From Alterileibacterium massiliense (GTDB lineage Bacteria > Bacillota > Clostridia > Peptostreptococcales > Anaerovoracaceae), in the NCBI RefSeq assembly GCF_900104645.1, contig NZ_FNWE01000001.1:311964-375963 (forward strand): DNA of 64,000 nucleotides. Reading direction: 5' to 3'. Position numbers and translations under genes: made by a program. The notes below the pieces were generated by a model. It made no database searches, was not told where the DNA came from, and saw only the letters and a list, made by a program, of their open reading frames with translations. Below, piece by piece: positions 45,443-55,532 of this stretch. Positions within the stretch are counted from its first letter, which is position 1, and every line of letters starts with the position of its first letter.

Positions 45443-47320
45443 ATGCAAAAAGAAGATAGTATTAAAGAAGAAGAATTAACTGATATATCTGAATTAGAAG
45501 AAGATTTTAAAGATAATTCCAATCATAATTCTGACGGATTTCACAAGGGAGATACGATGGTGCTGATTGGTGATTATACAGATGATTCAGACTATGCCTT
45601 TTATATGAATTTTGATGAAGATGAACTAAGCTCATCTGATTCAGGGATTAATTCTTTTAGTGCAGAAAAAAAATTAGATGAGCAGGATAGTAAAGATCAA
45701 AATAATCAGGATATTGATGACGACTTATATAAGATAGAAAATCAAGATGTGAAAGATGAGCTAGAAAAAGAAAATATAGCTGAAAAAGACGATATATATG
45801 CACAAGACGAAGATGATGAAATATCTGAACAATCAAACTTTAGCTATGAAGATTATCAAGATTTACAATTAGAATATGACAAAATTCAAATTGAAACAAA
45901 GGTTAAAGATTTAGAGGATAATGACAATGAAAATATAAATGATATTTCGGGTGAGAACTCAGAAAAGAAGGAAAAAAACAATCGTAAAATTAATAAAAAA
46001 CTCATCTTTGCACTTATAGCTATATTTCTTCTGCTCATCGGAGCTGGTGTTTATAGACTGAATAAAGTAAAGGTTTTTCCTAAGGGAACAGTCTTAAATG
46101 GTATTGAGGTAGACGGACTTAATCCAAAAGAGGCTTCTCTTAAGATAGATAGGGAATTAAATATAATAACTATTGTAAAAGACGGTACAAATCTAGGAAA
46201 GGCAGACACCTTATATAATTTTGAATCAAAGAAAGCCATGAAAAGAGCTCTGATAAAGTCTGCAATCAGCCCTTATTATATATATAAGAGCTTTAGAGGA
46301 GATAGCATTAATGTTCCGCTAAAAGTTATAGATGGAATTGACCAGACTGTTCCTAATCTATTAAATATCGACCAAGCCAATAGTGAGGTAGATCAGACAA
46401 AAGACGCATATATAGATTTAGAAAAGGCCAAGATCGTTCCTGAGCACCAAGGCGTAAATGTAGATTATTTAAAGGTATCAAAGCAAATAGCAAAGAATCA
46501 TAAAGAAAATCCAAGTGAGCTTATATATGAGTTCAAAAGCTCTGACTATTATGCTAAACCTAAAATCAAGTCGGGCGATTTGAATGATGAGCTAAAATTT
46601 GCAAAAAAATATATTGTAAATGGAATGGATGTCGAAACACCGACCGGTGTAGATATTCATATTGGTCCAAATGATCTTTCTAAGATAATCAAATATTCAA
46701 AGGATGGACCTAAATATAGCAGAGAAGGAGCAGATGAAGTCGCAAAAATTGTAATTGAAAAATATAGTGGTAAGAGAGATGAGATAAGCATCAACACAAC
46801 AAAGGGTGAGAGATCCGTAATCAATTATGATTTCGTTGCAGAAATAGATGAAAAAGGAACAGCAAAATCAATTTATAATTCTGCTAAGAAAAGGACTAAG
46901 GCAAAGATTGAAACATCTTCTGAAAACAAGCTGAATCTAGCAAATAGGGTGGAAATTGATCTTTCTAATCAGACTATCACCTTGGTTAGAGAGGATAAGA
47001 GCATAGGTATCTGGCCTATTGTAACTGGGGGACCGGGATATAGAACGCCACCTGGGCTATTTGCACTTGCGTACAAGACTTCACCAGCTACGCTAAAAGG
47101 CAAAAATGCAGACGGCTCAGATTATGAATCTCATGTAACATTTTGGATGCCTTTTAATGGCGGAATTGGAATACATGATGCAGATGGATGGAGGTCAGCA
47201 TATGGTGGAAGCATCTATGTTTATGGTGGCTCGCATGGATGCGTAAATGTTCCATATTCAGCGGCAGAAACAATTTTTTACAATGTAAGTGCGGGAATGC
47301 CTGTAATTGTCCACTATTAA
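45443..47320 (+). CDS. L,D-transpeptidase (YkuD) with acidic cytoplasmic domain
   Basis: Membrane-anchored enzyme expected to form 3-3 cross-links in peptidoglycan or attach proteins to it. The 625 residues comprise a highly acidic, Ser/Asn-rich N-terminal region of about 180 residues, a single TM helix (about 187-205), a region resembling the PG-binding-4 domain of such enzymes (about 215-480), and a C-terminal YkuD domain with the catalytic motif SHGCVNVP (His598, Cys600). The orientation places YkuD outside and the acidic part inside. TATAAT at 45416 and GGAG at 45432 serve expression. The long disordered acidic cytoplasmic part is unusual. Confidence 0.93.
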   Translation: MQKEDSIKEEELTDISELEEDFKDNSNHNSDGFHKGDTMVLIGDYTDDSDYAFYMNFDEDELSSSDSGINSFSAEKKLDEQDSKDQNNQDIDDDLYKIENQDVKDELEKENIAEKDDIYAQDEDDEISEQSNFSYEDYQDLQLEYDKIQIETKVKDLEDNDNENINDISGENSEKKEKNNRKINKKLIFALIAIFLLLIGAGVYRLNKVKVFPKGTVLNGIEVDGLNPKEASLKIDRELNIITIVKDGTNLGKADTLYNFESKKAMKRALIKSAISPYYIYKSFRGDSINVPLKVIDGIDQTVPNLLNIDQANSEVDQTKDAYIDLEKAKIVPEHQGVNVDYLKVSKQIAKNHKENPSELIYEFKSSDYYAKPKIKSGDLNDELKFAKKYIVNGMDVETPTGVDIHIGPNDLSKIIKYSKDGPKYSREGADEVAKIVIEKYSGKRDEISINTTKGERSVINYDFVAEIDEKGTAKSIYNSAKKRTKAKIETSSENKLNLANRVEIDLSNQTITLVREDKSIGIWPIVTGGPGYRTPPGLFALAYKTSPATLKGKNADGSDYESHVTFWMPFNGGIGIHDADGWRSAYGGSIYVYGGSHGCVNVPYSAAETIFYNVSAGMPVIVHY

Positions 47321-47341
47321 TTGCACTCATGATTGCACTCA
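47320..47341. repeat. Direct repeat of 10 nt
   Basis: ATTGCACTCA occurs at 47320-47329 and 47332-47341 at the end of the transpeptidase gene. No terminator hairpin is visible in the 44 nt between the two convergent genes. Confidence 0.6.
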
Positions 47342-47364
47342 AAATTTCATATTCAATATAAAAA

Positions 47365-48180
47365 TTAATATTGCTTTAGATCTTTATTTATACTGACAAA
47401 TATCTTTTTATTCTCCTCATCGATTTTATCAAGAATTGTAAGAGGTAGATAAAAAGGTATTTTTTTCTTTATTGGATCACGCTGTGCGGTTGCAACTCCT
47501 ACTGCCGTTACCTCAATGTTAAATTCCTGAAGTATTTCCGTAACGCCTTTTAGACTGCCACCACCCCTCATAAAATCGTCTATTATTATTGCTTTTTTAT
47601 CAGGATTTACAGAACGCTTCGATATTGACATACGCTGAATACGCTCGTAAGAGCCTGAAAAATAATTGATGCTAACAGTCGCATCTTCAGCATATTTTGC
47701 CTCTCTTCTAATGACGATAAGAGGAAGATTCATGACATAGGCAAATGAAGATGCGAGAGGTATGCCCTTAGTTTCAACAGTTACCACATAATCTGCCTCA
47801 ACGCTTGAGAATTCCCTTGAAAAAATCAAAGCCATCTTGTTGATTAAATGAGTATCATAGAGAATGTCATTGGTATATAAAAAACCTCCACCGAGAATTC
47901 TATCTGGGTCGCTCAGCCTATTTGCAAGATCTTTTTGGATAATAAAACAATCATCAGTTGATATTCCCGGTATAAATTTTATTCCACCGCCTATACCAGT
48001 GGTAGATTTTATATAACCATTTCCATATATTGAAAGGACCTCATTTACGAGCTGTAAATCCTCGCTTAAACTTGGCTTAGATATATCAAATTTATCACAA
48101 AAATAATTCATGCTGTAATTAGTGCTAGGATTTGAAACCAGTTCATTTACTATGGCTGCAATTCTAATATTTCTTTTCAT
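47365..48180 (-). CDS. purR: Purine operon repressor (Bacillus-type PurR)
   Basis: Repressor of purine synthesis genes in Gram-positives whose DNA binding is blocked by PRPP. The 271 residues have a winged-helix N-terminus (RIAAIVNELVSNPSTNYSMN) and a phosphoribosyltransferase-like domain with the PRPP loop AIIIDDFMRGGGS; the GGGIKFIPGIS segment links them. Ribosome binding site GGAGG. It is divergent from murC. I see no PurBox (CCGAAC-type) pair in the divergent region. Confidence 0.96.
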   Translation of the reverse strand: MKRNIRIAAIVNELVSNPSTNYSMNYFCDKFDISKPSLSEDLQLVNEVLSIYGNGYIKSTTGIGGGIKFIPGISTDDCFIIQKDLANRLSDPDRILGGGFLYTNDILYDTHLINKMALIFSREFSSVEADYVVTVETKGIPLASSFAYVMNLPLIVIRREAKYAEDATVSINYFSGSYERIQRMSISKRSVNPDKKAIIIDDFMRGGGSLKGVTEILQEFNIEVTAVGVATAQRDPIKKKIPFYLPLTILDKIDEENKKIFVSINKDLKQY

Positions 48181-48209
48181 ACAAAACCTCCACTCACAAG
48201 TTAAGAATG

Positions 48210-48238
48210 ATTTTATGTTTATATATATAAAATGTCAA
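48210..48238 (-). promoter_or_regulatory. Promoter of purR
   Basis: On the minus strand: perfect -35 TTGACA (48238-48233), 17-nt spacer, -10 TAAAAT (48215-48210). Confidence 0.7.
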
Positions 48239-48267
48239 ACTCATACTCAAACTTAATGATAGTATTC

Positions 48268-48296
48268 TTGTAATAAATTATCAAATAGACTATAAT
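48268..48296 (+). promoter_or_regulatory. Promoter of murC
   Basis: -35 TTGTAA (48268-48273), 17-nt spacer, perfect -10 TATAAT (48291-48296), 31 nt before the start codon. Confidence 0.65.
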
Positions 48297-48327
48297 TAAA
48301 CGGCTAATAAACAATCGGAGGATAATC

Positions 48328-49719
48328 TTGAATAAGAATTTTAATATAGACATTTCAAAGATGAAAAGGATTCACTGCATTGGCATTGGGGGTATTGGAC
48401 TATCTGCTGTAGCAGAGATTTTGAACAATCAGGGATATGAGGTTAGCGGTTCTGACTTAAAATCCTCGATAATAACAGATCACCTTGAAAGCAAGGGTAT
48501 AAAGATATTTAAGGAGCATTTAGCAGAAAATGTTCGAGATGTAGATATTGTCATATTCTCTAATGCCGTATCTTCTTCAAATCCTGAAATGGTTGAAGCA
48601 AAGAGACTTGGAATACCAAGAATTACAAGAGCCGAGATGCTTGGCATAATAATGAAAAATTATGAACATAGCATAGCAATTTGCGGTACTCATGGAAAGA
48701 CTACAACTACATCAATGATTTCTCTTATAATAAGGGGAGCGAAATTAAATCCTACAATTCTTGTTGGTGCAGAGCTTGCTGATATTCATGGAAATGTAGA
48801 AATAGGTGGGAATGAATATTTTGTAACAGAAGCCTGTGAATATATGGATAGCTTCCTTAGCTTATATCCTAATATTGGCGTTATTCTCAATATAGATTCC
48901 GATCACTTAGATTATTTTAAAGATGTTGAACACATAGTTAAGTCATTCAAAAAATTTGCTTCTCAGATTCCTGATGATGGAGTTATTATAGCATTTAGCG
49001 AAAATCCTTTTATGGAAGATGTTATTAAAGAAGCGAAGAATGTTATTACATATGGATTTAATGATGATAATGATTATAGTGCAAAAAATGTGAATTTCAC
49101 CGACAAAGGGTTTGCAAAATTCGATGTGTATTACAAGGGGAAAAAAGAATGTCATATCGATTTAAGCGTTCCTGGCGAACACAATGTTTTAAATTCGCTT
49201 GCAGCTTTTGCAACCTGTAGATATATAGGAATAGAGTCTTGTGTAATATCAAAAATTCTTAGCGATTTTAAAGGAGCTGATAGACGCTTTGATTATGTAG
49301 GTAAGACCAAATGCGGTGCGTATATAATAGATGATTATGCACATCATCCAACGGAAATAAAGGCTACGATTTCAGCTACAGCAAATGTAAAGCATAATAA
49401 TAGCCTTTGCGTTTTTCAGCCACATACATATACAAGGACTAAAGCCTTGTTTAATGAATTTATTGATGCCTTTAACGGGCTTGATACACTTATAATTACA
49501 GATATATATGCTGCCAGAGAAAAGGATATTTATGGCATATCGTCAGAACAATTGGTGTCAAAGATCAAAGAAAAATATCCTGAATTTAATATTTTATATA
49601 TAAAACAATTTGAAGAAATAAGAGATTATATTTTGGACAACATCAGCGAAGGTGACATTGTAATTACAATGGGTGCAGGTGATGTATATAAGATCGGCGA
49701 AATTTTAATTGATAAGTAA
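48328..49719 (+). CDS. murC: UDP-N-acetylmuramate-L-alanine ligase
   Basis: First of the Mur ligases; adds L-Ala to UDP-MurNAc in peptidoglycan synthesis. TTG 48328 is the start, with CGGAGG upstream. The 463 residues have the dinucleotide-like GIGGIGLSAVAEIL, the P-loop CGTHGKTTTTSM (the key ATP-binding motif), EACEYMDSFL, the lysine/His-rich ligase motifs (DDYAHHPTEI) and the C-terminal FQPHTYTRTK. Length is normal. Confidence 0.97.
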   Translation: MNKNFNIDISKMKRIHCIGIGGIGLSAVAEILNNQGYEVSGSDLKSSIITDHLESKGIKIFKEHLAENVRDVDIVIFSNAVSSSNPEMVEAKRLGIPRITRAEMLGIIMKNYEHSIAICGTHGKTTTTSMISLIIRGAKLNPTILVGAELADIHGNVEIGGNEYFVTEACEYMDSFLSLYPNIGVILNIDSDHLDYFKDVEHIVKSFKKFASQIPDDGVIIAFSENPFMEDVIKEAKNVITYGFNDDNDYSAKNVNFTDKGFAKFDVYYKGKKECHIDLSVPGEHNVLNSLAAFATCRYIGIESCVISKILSDFKGADRRFDYVGKTKCGAYIIDDYAHHPTEIKATISATANVKHNNSLCVFQPHTYTRTKALFNEFIDAFNGLDTLIITDIYAAREKDIYGISSEQLVSKIKEKYPEFNILYIKQFEEIRDYILDNISEGDIVITMGAGDVYKIGEILIDK

Positions 49720-49763
49720 TAAATAATATATAATAAACTGTAGTGAGGCATAAGAGACATAAG

Positions 49764-50468
49764 ATGAAGATCGAAGAATATAGAGAAATGGATAAAAATA
49801 GACTTAATAGCAATAAGGATAGACTGGAATCTGGAGTTATGATGAAAGATATATATTCTGTATATATAGACGATTCAGTGATTATTGAAGCGGGTGCAAT
49901 TATTGATAATAATGTTACAATCAAGGGTAATAGTGTAATAAAATCCGGAGCACATATCTATCAATCATCATATATTGAGGATTCAGTTATAGGAAATAAT
50001 ACTGAGATAAAGACTGCTTATATATATGAGAGTTCAATAGGTGATAATACTACTGTTGGACCATTTGCATATATTAGGCCTGGTTGCAAAATTGGAAATG
50101 AATGTAAGGTTGGCGACTTTGTTGAAGTTAAAAATTCTAATTTTGGAAATGGAAGCAAGGCTTCACATCTGACATATATTGGAGATGCTGATGTTGGAGA
50201 GAGGGTTAACCTAGGATGTGGAGTGGTATTTGTTAACTATGATGGTAGCAAAAAACAGAGATCTACAATTGATGACGATGCCTTTATAGGCTGTAATACA
50301 AATATCATAGCTCCGGTAGAAATAGGTGAGGGCTCATATATTGCGGCAGGAGCTACAGTTACAGAAGATGTTCCTAGCGATGCACTATGTATAGCTAGAG
50401 TAAAACAGACTATCAAAGAAAACTGGGTAAAGAAAAGAAAGATTTTAAAAAAAGACATAAAGAAATAA
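49764..50468 (+). CDS. GlmU acetyltransferase half only (left-handed beta-helix)
   Basis: Corresponds to the C-terminal half of GlmU, which acetylates glucosamine-1-phosphate; the N-terminal uridylyltransferase (about 230 residues) is absent. The product starts at the linker helix (MKIEEYREMDKNRLNSNK) and continues with hexapeptide repeats; the catalytic His135 (SHLTYIGDADVG), Asn158 (VNYDG) and the acetyl-CoA region YIAAGATVTEDVP are intact. Only 23-44 nt separate it from murC, so no pseudogene remnant of the other half precedes it. ATG 49764 follows GAGG at 15 nt; GTG 49743 is another option. It sits directly before prs and pth, the usual place of full glmU. Confidence 0.85.
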   Translation: MKIEEYREMDKNRLNSNKDRLESGVMMKDIYSVYIDDSVIIEAGAIIDNNVTIKGNSVIKSGAHIYQSSYIEDSVIGNNTEIKTAYIYESSIGDNTTVGPFAYIRPGCKIGNECKVGDFVEVKNSNFGNGSKASHLTYIGDADVGERVNLGCGVVFVNYDGSKKQRSTIDDDAFIGCNTNIIAPVEIGEGSYIAAGATVTEDVPSDALCIARVKQTIKENWVKKRKILKKDIKK

Positions 50469-50534
50469 TAATATGAAATAATTTAAAAAGGCATAAATAA
50501 TTTAACAGGCTTCTTAAAATGGGAGGAAAGGGCA

Positions 50535-51482
50535 ATGAAAAAAGGTACTTATTCTGGCATGAAGATTTTTACTTGTAATTCACATCCTAAATTAGCTAAG
50601 GAAATTACAGACCTTATGGGCGTTCCGCTTGGCAAATCAACTGTGAGCAAGTTTAGCGATGGTGAGATACAGGTTAGCATATGGGAATCTGTGAGAGGAG
50701 AGGATATATATATAATTCAATCGACGGGAACTCCGGTAAACGATAATCTTATGGAATTACTCATTATGGTTGATGCAATGAAGAGAGCGTCAGCTGGAAG
50801 AATAAATGCCGTAATACCATATTATGGATATGCAAGGCAGGATAGAAAAGCAAAGGCGAGAGATCCTATCACATCAAAGCTCGTTGCAGATTTGCTCGTT
50901 GCAGCAGGTGTTGACAGGGTAATAACAATGGATCTTCATGCAAATCAGATTCAAGGATATTTCAATATTCCTGTTGACCACCTTGTAGGTATGCCTATAC
51001 TAGCTGATTATTTTATGAAAAAAAATATGAAAGATATTGTCGTTGTATCTCCAGATCATGGAAGTGCAGGAAGAGCTCGTAATTTTGCAGAAAAATTAGA
51101 TTGCCCAATTGCCATTGTAGATAAGAGAAGACCTGAACCTAATAAAAGTGAGATTATGAATATAATCGGTGATATAGATGGAAGAAACTGTATTTTGATT
51201 GACGATATGATAGATACTGCAGGAACAATATGCAATGCTGCTGAAGCACTTTTGAAACTCGGCGGTAAGAGTGTATATACCTGTGCAACGCACGCAGTTT
51301 TATCAGGACCTGCCATTGATAGAATAAATAGTAGCTGTATAGAGGAAATGGTATTGCTTAATACCTTACCAATACCTGAGGAAAAGAGAATAGATAAGAT
51401 GACAGTTCTATCGGTTGCACCTCTTTTCTCGGAGGTTATTTCAAGAGTTCATAACAATGGATCGGTAAGTTCATTATTCTAA
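50535..51482 (+). CDS. prs: Ribose-phosphate pyrophosphokinase
   Basis: Makes PRPP from ribose 5-phosphate and ATP for purines, pyrimidines, NAD, His and Trp. The 315 residues begin near [16 protein letters not shown], then the ATP region ([15 protein letters not shown]), the metal site ([13 protein letters not shown]) and the PRPP loop [15 protein letters not shown]. Ribosome binding site GGGAGGAAAG. The pair (glmU)-prs followed by pth and mfd is the standard Firmicutes order. Confidence 0.98.
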   Translation: MKKGTYSGMKIFTCNSHPKLAKEITDLMGVPLGKSTVSKFSDGEIQVSIWESVRGEDIYIIQSTGTPVNDNLMELLIMVDAMKRASAGRINAVIPYYGYARQDRKAKARDPITSKLVADLLVAAGVDRVITMDLHANQIQGYFNIPVDHLVGMPILADYFMKKNMKDIVVVSPDHGSAGRARNFAEKLDCPIAIVDKRRPEPNKSEIMNIIGDIDGRNCILIDDMIDTAGTICNAAEALLKLGGKSVYTCATHAVLSGPAIDRINSSCIEEMVLLNTLPIPEEKRIDKMTVLSVAPLFSEVISRVHNNGSVSSLF

Positions 51483-51549
51483 TCTTATATATGTATTATC
51501 TTTGGCAACGAATTAGAGGTTCGTTGCTGATTTTTTGAAAGGGAAATTG

Positions 51550-52119
51550 ATGTATATCATTGTAGGACTGGGAAATCCAGGCAAGAAATATGAAAAGACG
51601 AGACATAATGTCGGATTTAATGTTATAGATGAAATTTCAAAAAGGAATGGGATAGAAGTAAAAAAGGAAAAATTCAATGCTCTTATTGGTGAGGGCTTTA
51701 TAGGCGAAGAAAAGCTAATACTCGTTAAACCAATGACATATATGAATCTGAGCGGACAGGCAGTTTCTTTAATATATAATTTTTATAAAATAGAACCGGA
51801 AAATTTAATAATAGTCTATGATGATATAGATATACCGCTTGGAAATATAAGGATAAGAAAACAGGGGGGAGCAGGTACTCATAATGGAATGAAATCAATA
51901 TGTAGCTCTCTCGGATTTAAAAATTTTCCAAGAATTAGAGTAGGCATTGGAAATGATGGTGAAGATTTAATCGATTATGTCATAGGCAAGGTGCCTAAAA
52001 AAGAGCAGGAGGTATTAAGAGAAAGTGCATTAAAGGCAGGAATAGCGGCAGAAGATATTCTTAAATTTGGAATTGATAGAGCGATGAATATGGATAACAG
52101 CAAAAGGAATGAAGACTAA
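51550..52119 (+). CDS. pth: Peptidyl-tRNA hydrolase
   Basis: Recycles tRNA from peptidyl-tRNAs released by ribosomes. ATG 51550 is chosen over a TTG five codons earlier because AAAGGG is correctly placed for it. The 189 residues contain MYIIVGLGNPGKKYEKTRHN with the catalytic His19, the DDIDIPLGNIRI motif and GGAGTHNGMKSI. Length is typical. It overlaps mfd by 11 nt. Confidence 0.96.
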   Translation: MYIIVGLGNPGKKYEKTRHNVGFNVIDEISKRNGIEVKKEKFNALIGEGFIGEEKLILVKPMTYMNLSGQAVSLIYNFYKIEPENLIIVYDDIDIPLGNIRIRKQGGAGTHNGMKSICSSLGFKNFPRIRVGIGNDGEDLIDYVIGKVPKKEQEVLRESALKAGIAAEDILKFGIDRAMNMDNSKRNED

Positions 52120-55100
52120 TATCACAGGGCTTAGCGGAAATGGTTTTGTATATTCTGCTAAGGAATCGTGCAAAAAACATAAAGGAAGTATTATCGTTGT
52201 ACCCGATACGAAGTCAGCGGAGAGGTTCAAAGAGGATCTCTCCTATTTCACGAGCAAGGATATTCTCGTAATAAGTGAGGAGCTTGGTAGAGGATTTATA
52301 TATGAAAGAGAAGATAGGGAAGGTCTTTATGAAAAAATTAAAGGAGCATCAAGACTTTTAAATGACGAAGATATAATTCTTATCATTCCAATCATAGAGG
52401 CATTAAAAAAATATCCAAATCCTAGCGATTTTAAATACATGACAGAGGAGATTAAGGTAGGAGAAGAATATTCTCCAGAAAAATTAAGGAGAAAATTACA
52501 AAAAATAGGTTATCTTAACACGCCTGTTACAGAATCTTTTGGGGAATATAGCATCAGAGGAGATATTCTCGATATATTCATATCAGGATATGAATACCCA
52601 GTTAGAATAGAATTTTTTGGAGATGATATAGATTCGATAAGATGTTATGACCCTGAAAATCAAAGGTCAATATCAAGCCTAGATTCAGTTATGATAACAC
52701 CTGCCCTGATTTTTAATCCGGATGAAGACGAAATAACGAGGGGAATAGATAATATATCAAATAGCAAGCTTCCTTCCCGAGATAAAGAAAAATTAATAGA
52801 AATCATAGAAACTAGGTCAAATGAAAGGATTTACGAAGAATATATTGATTATTTTGATATAAGTACTTCATATATTTTTGATTATCTTAATGAAGATGGA
52901 GTTCTAATTTTATGTGATCCATCCAAGCTAAGAGATAGAATAGAAGAGATATATGAGGGTGAGCATAATTCAGATTTAAGCTTATTTCTCAATCTAAGGG
53001 CTGATTTAGAAGTATATTCGTCATTCGATGATGGGGATAAGACTCTCGGTAAATTTGATAATATAATTAAATCTTCCATAAAGAGAATGACATCATTTAA
53101 TGGAATGTTAAATCTCTTGGTTAAAGAAATAAAAAAGTATCAAAAGAAGTACTTTGATATACATATTGTAGCACCTAGAAGGCAACTTGAAGGTATAAAA
53201 AAATATATTCAAGATAATGAAATTTATGGAAATATAATCTATGATGATTCATATCTTTCATCTGGATTAATTGATGAAGAAAGAAAAATCTGTTATATAA
53301 CGCTTAATGATATTTTTCCTAATTTTTCATATAAAAGCAGGGCTAAAAAAAGAAGCAAAAAAAATAATAATTTTGTTTTCACCAATCTTCGCAAAGGAGA
53401 TTATGTAGTCCATGAAATGCACGGCATTGGAATGTTTGAGCAGATAAAAACCCTAGAAACGGAAGGAGTTGAAAGGGATTATCTGGAAATTCATTACGCA
53501 GGGGAAGCTATATTATATATACCTGTTGATAATGCGGACCTTGTTCAAAGATATATAGGAGCGTCTGATTCAAAGCCTAAACTATCAAAAATTTCAGGAA
53601 AAGACTGGATTAACACACGAAAAAAAGCTAGGAAGGCGATTGAAACAATTGCTCAAGACCTGATAAAGCTCTATGCAGAAAGGGAAGCAAGACAAGGATA
53701 TGCTTTTCCCGAAGATAGTGAATGGCAAAAAGATTTTGAAGCAGATTTTCCGTATGAGGAAACCGAAGATCAGCTTAAGGCAATTGATGAGATAAAGGAA
53801 GATATGCAAAGAACTGCTCCCATGGATAGATTGCTATGCGGAGATGTAGGATATGGAAAAACAGAGGTTGCAGCGAGGGCTATTTTTAAATGTGTATCAG
53901 ATGGGAAACAGGCAGTATTGCTTGCACCTACTACGCTTTTGGTAAATCAGCACTATGAAAATCTTAAGGAGAGATTCGGTAAATTTCCATTTCAGATTGA
54001 GATGCTTTCAAGGTTTAAAAGCGAAACTGAGCAGAAAGAAATAATTAAAAAATTAAAGGCAGGTACGATTGATTTTGTAGTAGGCACACATAGACTTTTA
54101 TCAAATGATATTGAATTTAAAGATTTAGGTTTACTTGTAATAGACGAGGAGCAGAGATTCGGAGTTAAGTCTAAAGAAAAAATTAAAGGTATGAAAAAGA
54201 ATGTGGACATACTAACTCTATCTGCTACACCGATACCAAGAACCCTCAATATGTCGCTTACAGGCATAAAAAATATAAGTACAATAGAAGAACCACCGCA
54301 AGATAGATACCCTGTTCAGACCTATGTTTCAGAGGAAAATGACGAGATTATAAAAAGAGCTCTGGAAAGAGAAATTTCAAGCGGGGGTCAGGCGTTCATA
54401 ATATATAATAGGGTAAATGGGATATATAGGATATTAGAGAAGATAGAGAAGCTTGTTCCGAGTGCAAGAATTGCAGTTGGCCACGGAAGAATGGACGAAA
54501 AACGACTGGAAGATGTTATGAAATCATTTATTGAAGGAAGATATGACATACTTCTTGCGACTACAATAATAGAGAATGGAATAGATATTCCAAATGCGAA
54601 CACCATAATAATATTAAATGCAGAAAACCTAGGAATGGCACAACTATATCAATTAAGAGGACGAGTAGGAAGGTCAAATAAGTTAGCATATGCCTACCTG
54701 ATGCACAAGCCGGATAAGATTCTCACTGATGAGGCGAGAAAAAGACTTACTGCAATTAAGGAATTTACCGAACTTGGCTCTGGATTTAAACTTGCGATGA
54801 GAGATCTTGAGATTAGAGGCGGAGGCAATATGCTAGGTGAAGCTCAAAGCGGTCATGTGGCAGGTATTGGATATGAGTTATATTGCAAAGAAATCGATAG
54901 AGCTGTAAAGAAATTAAAAGGTGATAAGGCTGAAGATATAAGGAGTGAGGTTGACATAGATTTAAAAGTTCCTTATAGGATACCAACGAAATATATAAAG
55001 GACGAAAGTTTAAGACTTGAAGCATATAAAAAGATTGCCGAAATTGATTCAACGGATGATTCTATGAATATTATAGACGAGCTAATAGACCGCTTTGGCG

Positions 55101-55402
55101 AGATACCTGTTATGACGATAAATCTTATAAATATTTCTGAGATAAAAAGTCACGCAAGAAAGCTTGGAATCAAAAAAATAAGATCTCATATGATAAATTC
55201 TAAGATAAACAAGGTTGAACTAGAGATATTAAATAGTAAGGCAATAGATCCCTATTCACTTATACTTGCTAAAGAAAAATACAAGGAAAGGCTTATAATA
55301 AAAAGTGGCAAAAAGACCATTTTGATTTTAAAAATGGAAGAGGAAAGGAAAACTCAAGACACATTAAATTTAATAAGGATGCTTAAACGAGTTGATATTT
55401 GA
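52109..55402 (+). CDS. mfd: Transcription-repair coupling factor
   Basis: DNA translocase that removes RNA polymerase stalled at lesions and recruits UvrA. The 1,097 residues, slightly short of the usual 1,150-1,180, show an N-terminal UvrB-like part (ITGLSGNGFVYSAKES; YSIRGDILDIF), the CarD-like RNA polymerase interaction domain (GDYVVHEMHGIGMFEQI), helicase motifs (GDVGYGKTEVA, IDEEQRFG, SATPIPRTL, QLRGRVGRS) and the C-terminal D7 domain. The ATG directly follows AAAAGGA inside pth, so initiation is presumably coupled. Confidence 0.96.
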   Translation: MKTNITGLSGNGFVYSAKESCKKHKGSIIVVPDTKSAERFKEDLSYFTSKDILVISEELGRGFIYEREDREGLYEKIKGASRLLNDEDIILIIPIIEALKKYPNPSDFKYMTEEIKVGEEYSPEKLRRKLQKIGYLNTPVTESFGEYSIRGDILDIFISGYEYPVRIEFFGDDIDSIRCYDPENQRSISSLDSVMITPALIFNPDEDEITRGIDNISNSKLPSRDKEKLIEIIETRSNERIYEEYIDYFDISTSYIFDYLNEDGVLILCDPSKLRDRIEEIYEGEHNSDLSLFLNLRADLEVYSSFDDGDKTLGKFDNIIKSSIKRMTSFNGMLNLLVKEIKKYQKKYFDIHIVAPRRQLEGIKKYIQDNEIYGNIIYDDSYLSSGLIDEERKICYITLNDIFPNFSYKSRAKKRSKKNNNFVFTNLRKGDYVVHEMHGIGMFEQIKTLETEGVERDYLEIHYAGEAILYIPVDNADLVQRYIGASDSKPKLSKISGKDWINTRKKARKAIETIAQDLIKLYAEREARQGYAFPEDSEWQKDFEADFPYEETEDQLKAIDEIKEDMQRTAPMDRLLCGDVGYGKTEVAARAIFKCVSDGKQAVLLAPTTLLVNQHYENLKERFGKFPFQIEMLSRFKSETEQKEIIKKLKAGTIDFVVGTHRLLSNDIEFKDLGLLVIDEEQRFGVKSKEKIKGMKKNVDILTLSATPIPRTLNMSLTGIKNISTIEEPPQDRYPVQTYVSEENDEIIKRALEREISSGGQAFIIYNRVNGIYRILEKIEKLVPSARIAVGHGRMDEKRLEDVMKSFIEGRYDILLATTIIENGIDIPNANTIIILNAENLGMAQLYQLRGRVGRSNKLAYAYLMHKPDKILTDEARKRLTAIKEFTELGSGFKLAMRDLEIRGGGNMLGEAQSGHVAGIGYELYCKEIDRAVKKLKGDKAEDIRSEVDIDLKVPYRIPTKYIKDESLRLEAYKKIAEIDSTDDSMNIIDELIDRFGEIPVMTINLINISEIKSHARKLGIKKIRSHMINSKINKVELEILNSKAIDPYSLILAKEKYKERLIIKSGKKTILILKMEEERKTQDTLNLIRMLKRVDI

Positions 55403-55532
55403 ATCCTCATTATATATAATCACATAGCTGAAAAATGATGAGTAGTAATATATATAAATATGTAAATAAAAAATATATTAATATAATAAAAAATATAAAG
55501 ATAAAAGGTTATTTCATATAAAAGATTATTTT

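Noticed and set aside
48181..48327. PurBox operator between purR and murC
   Set aside because: I looked for paired CCGAAC-type boxes and found none, so autoregulation by PurR is not supported here.
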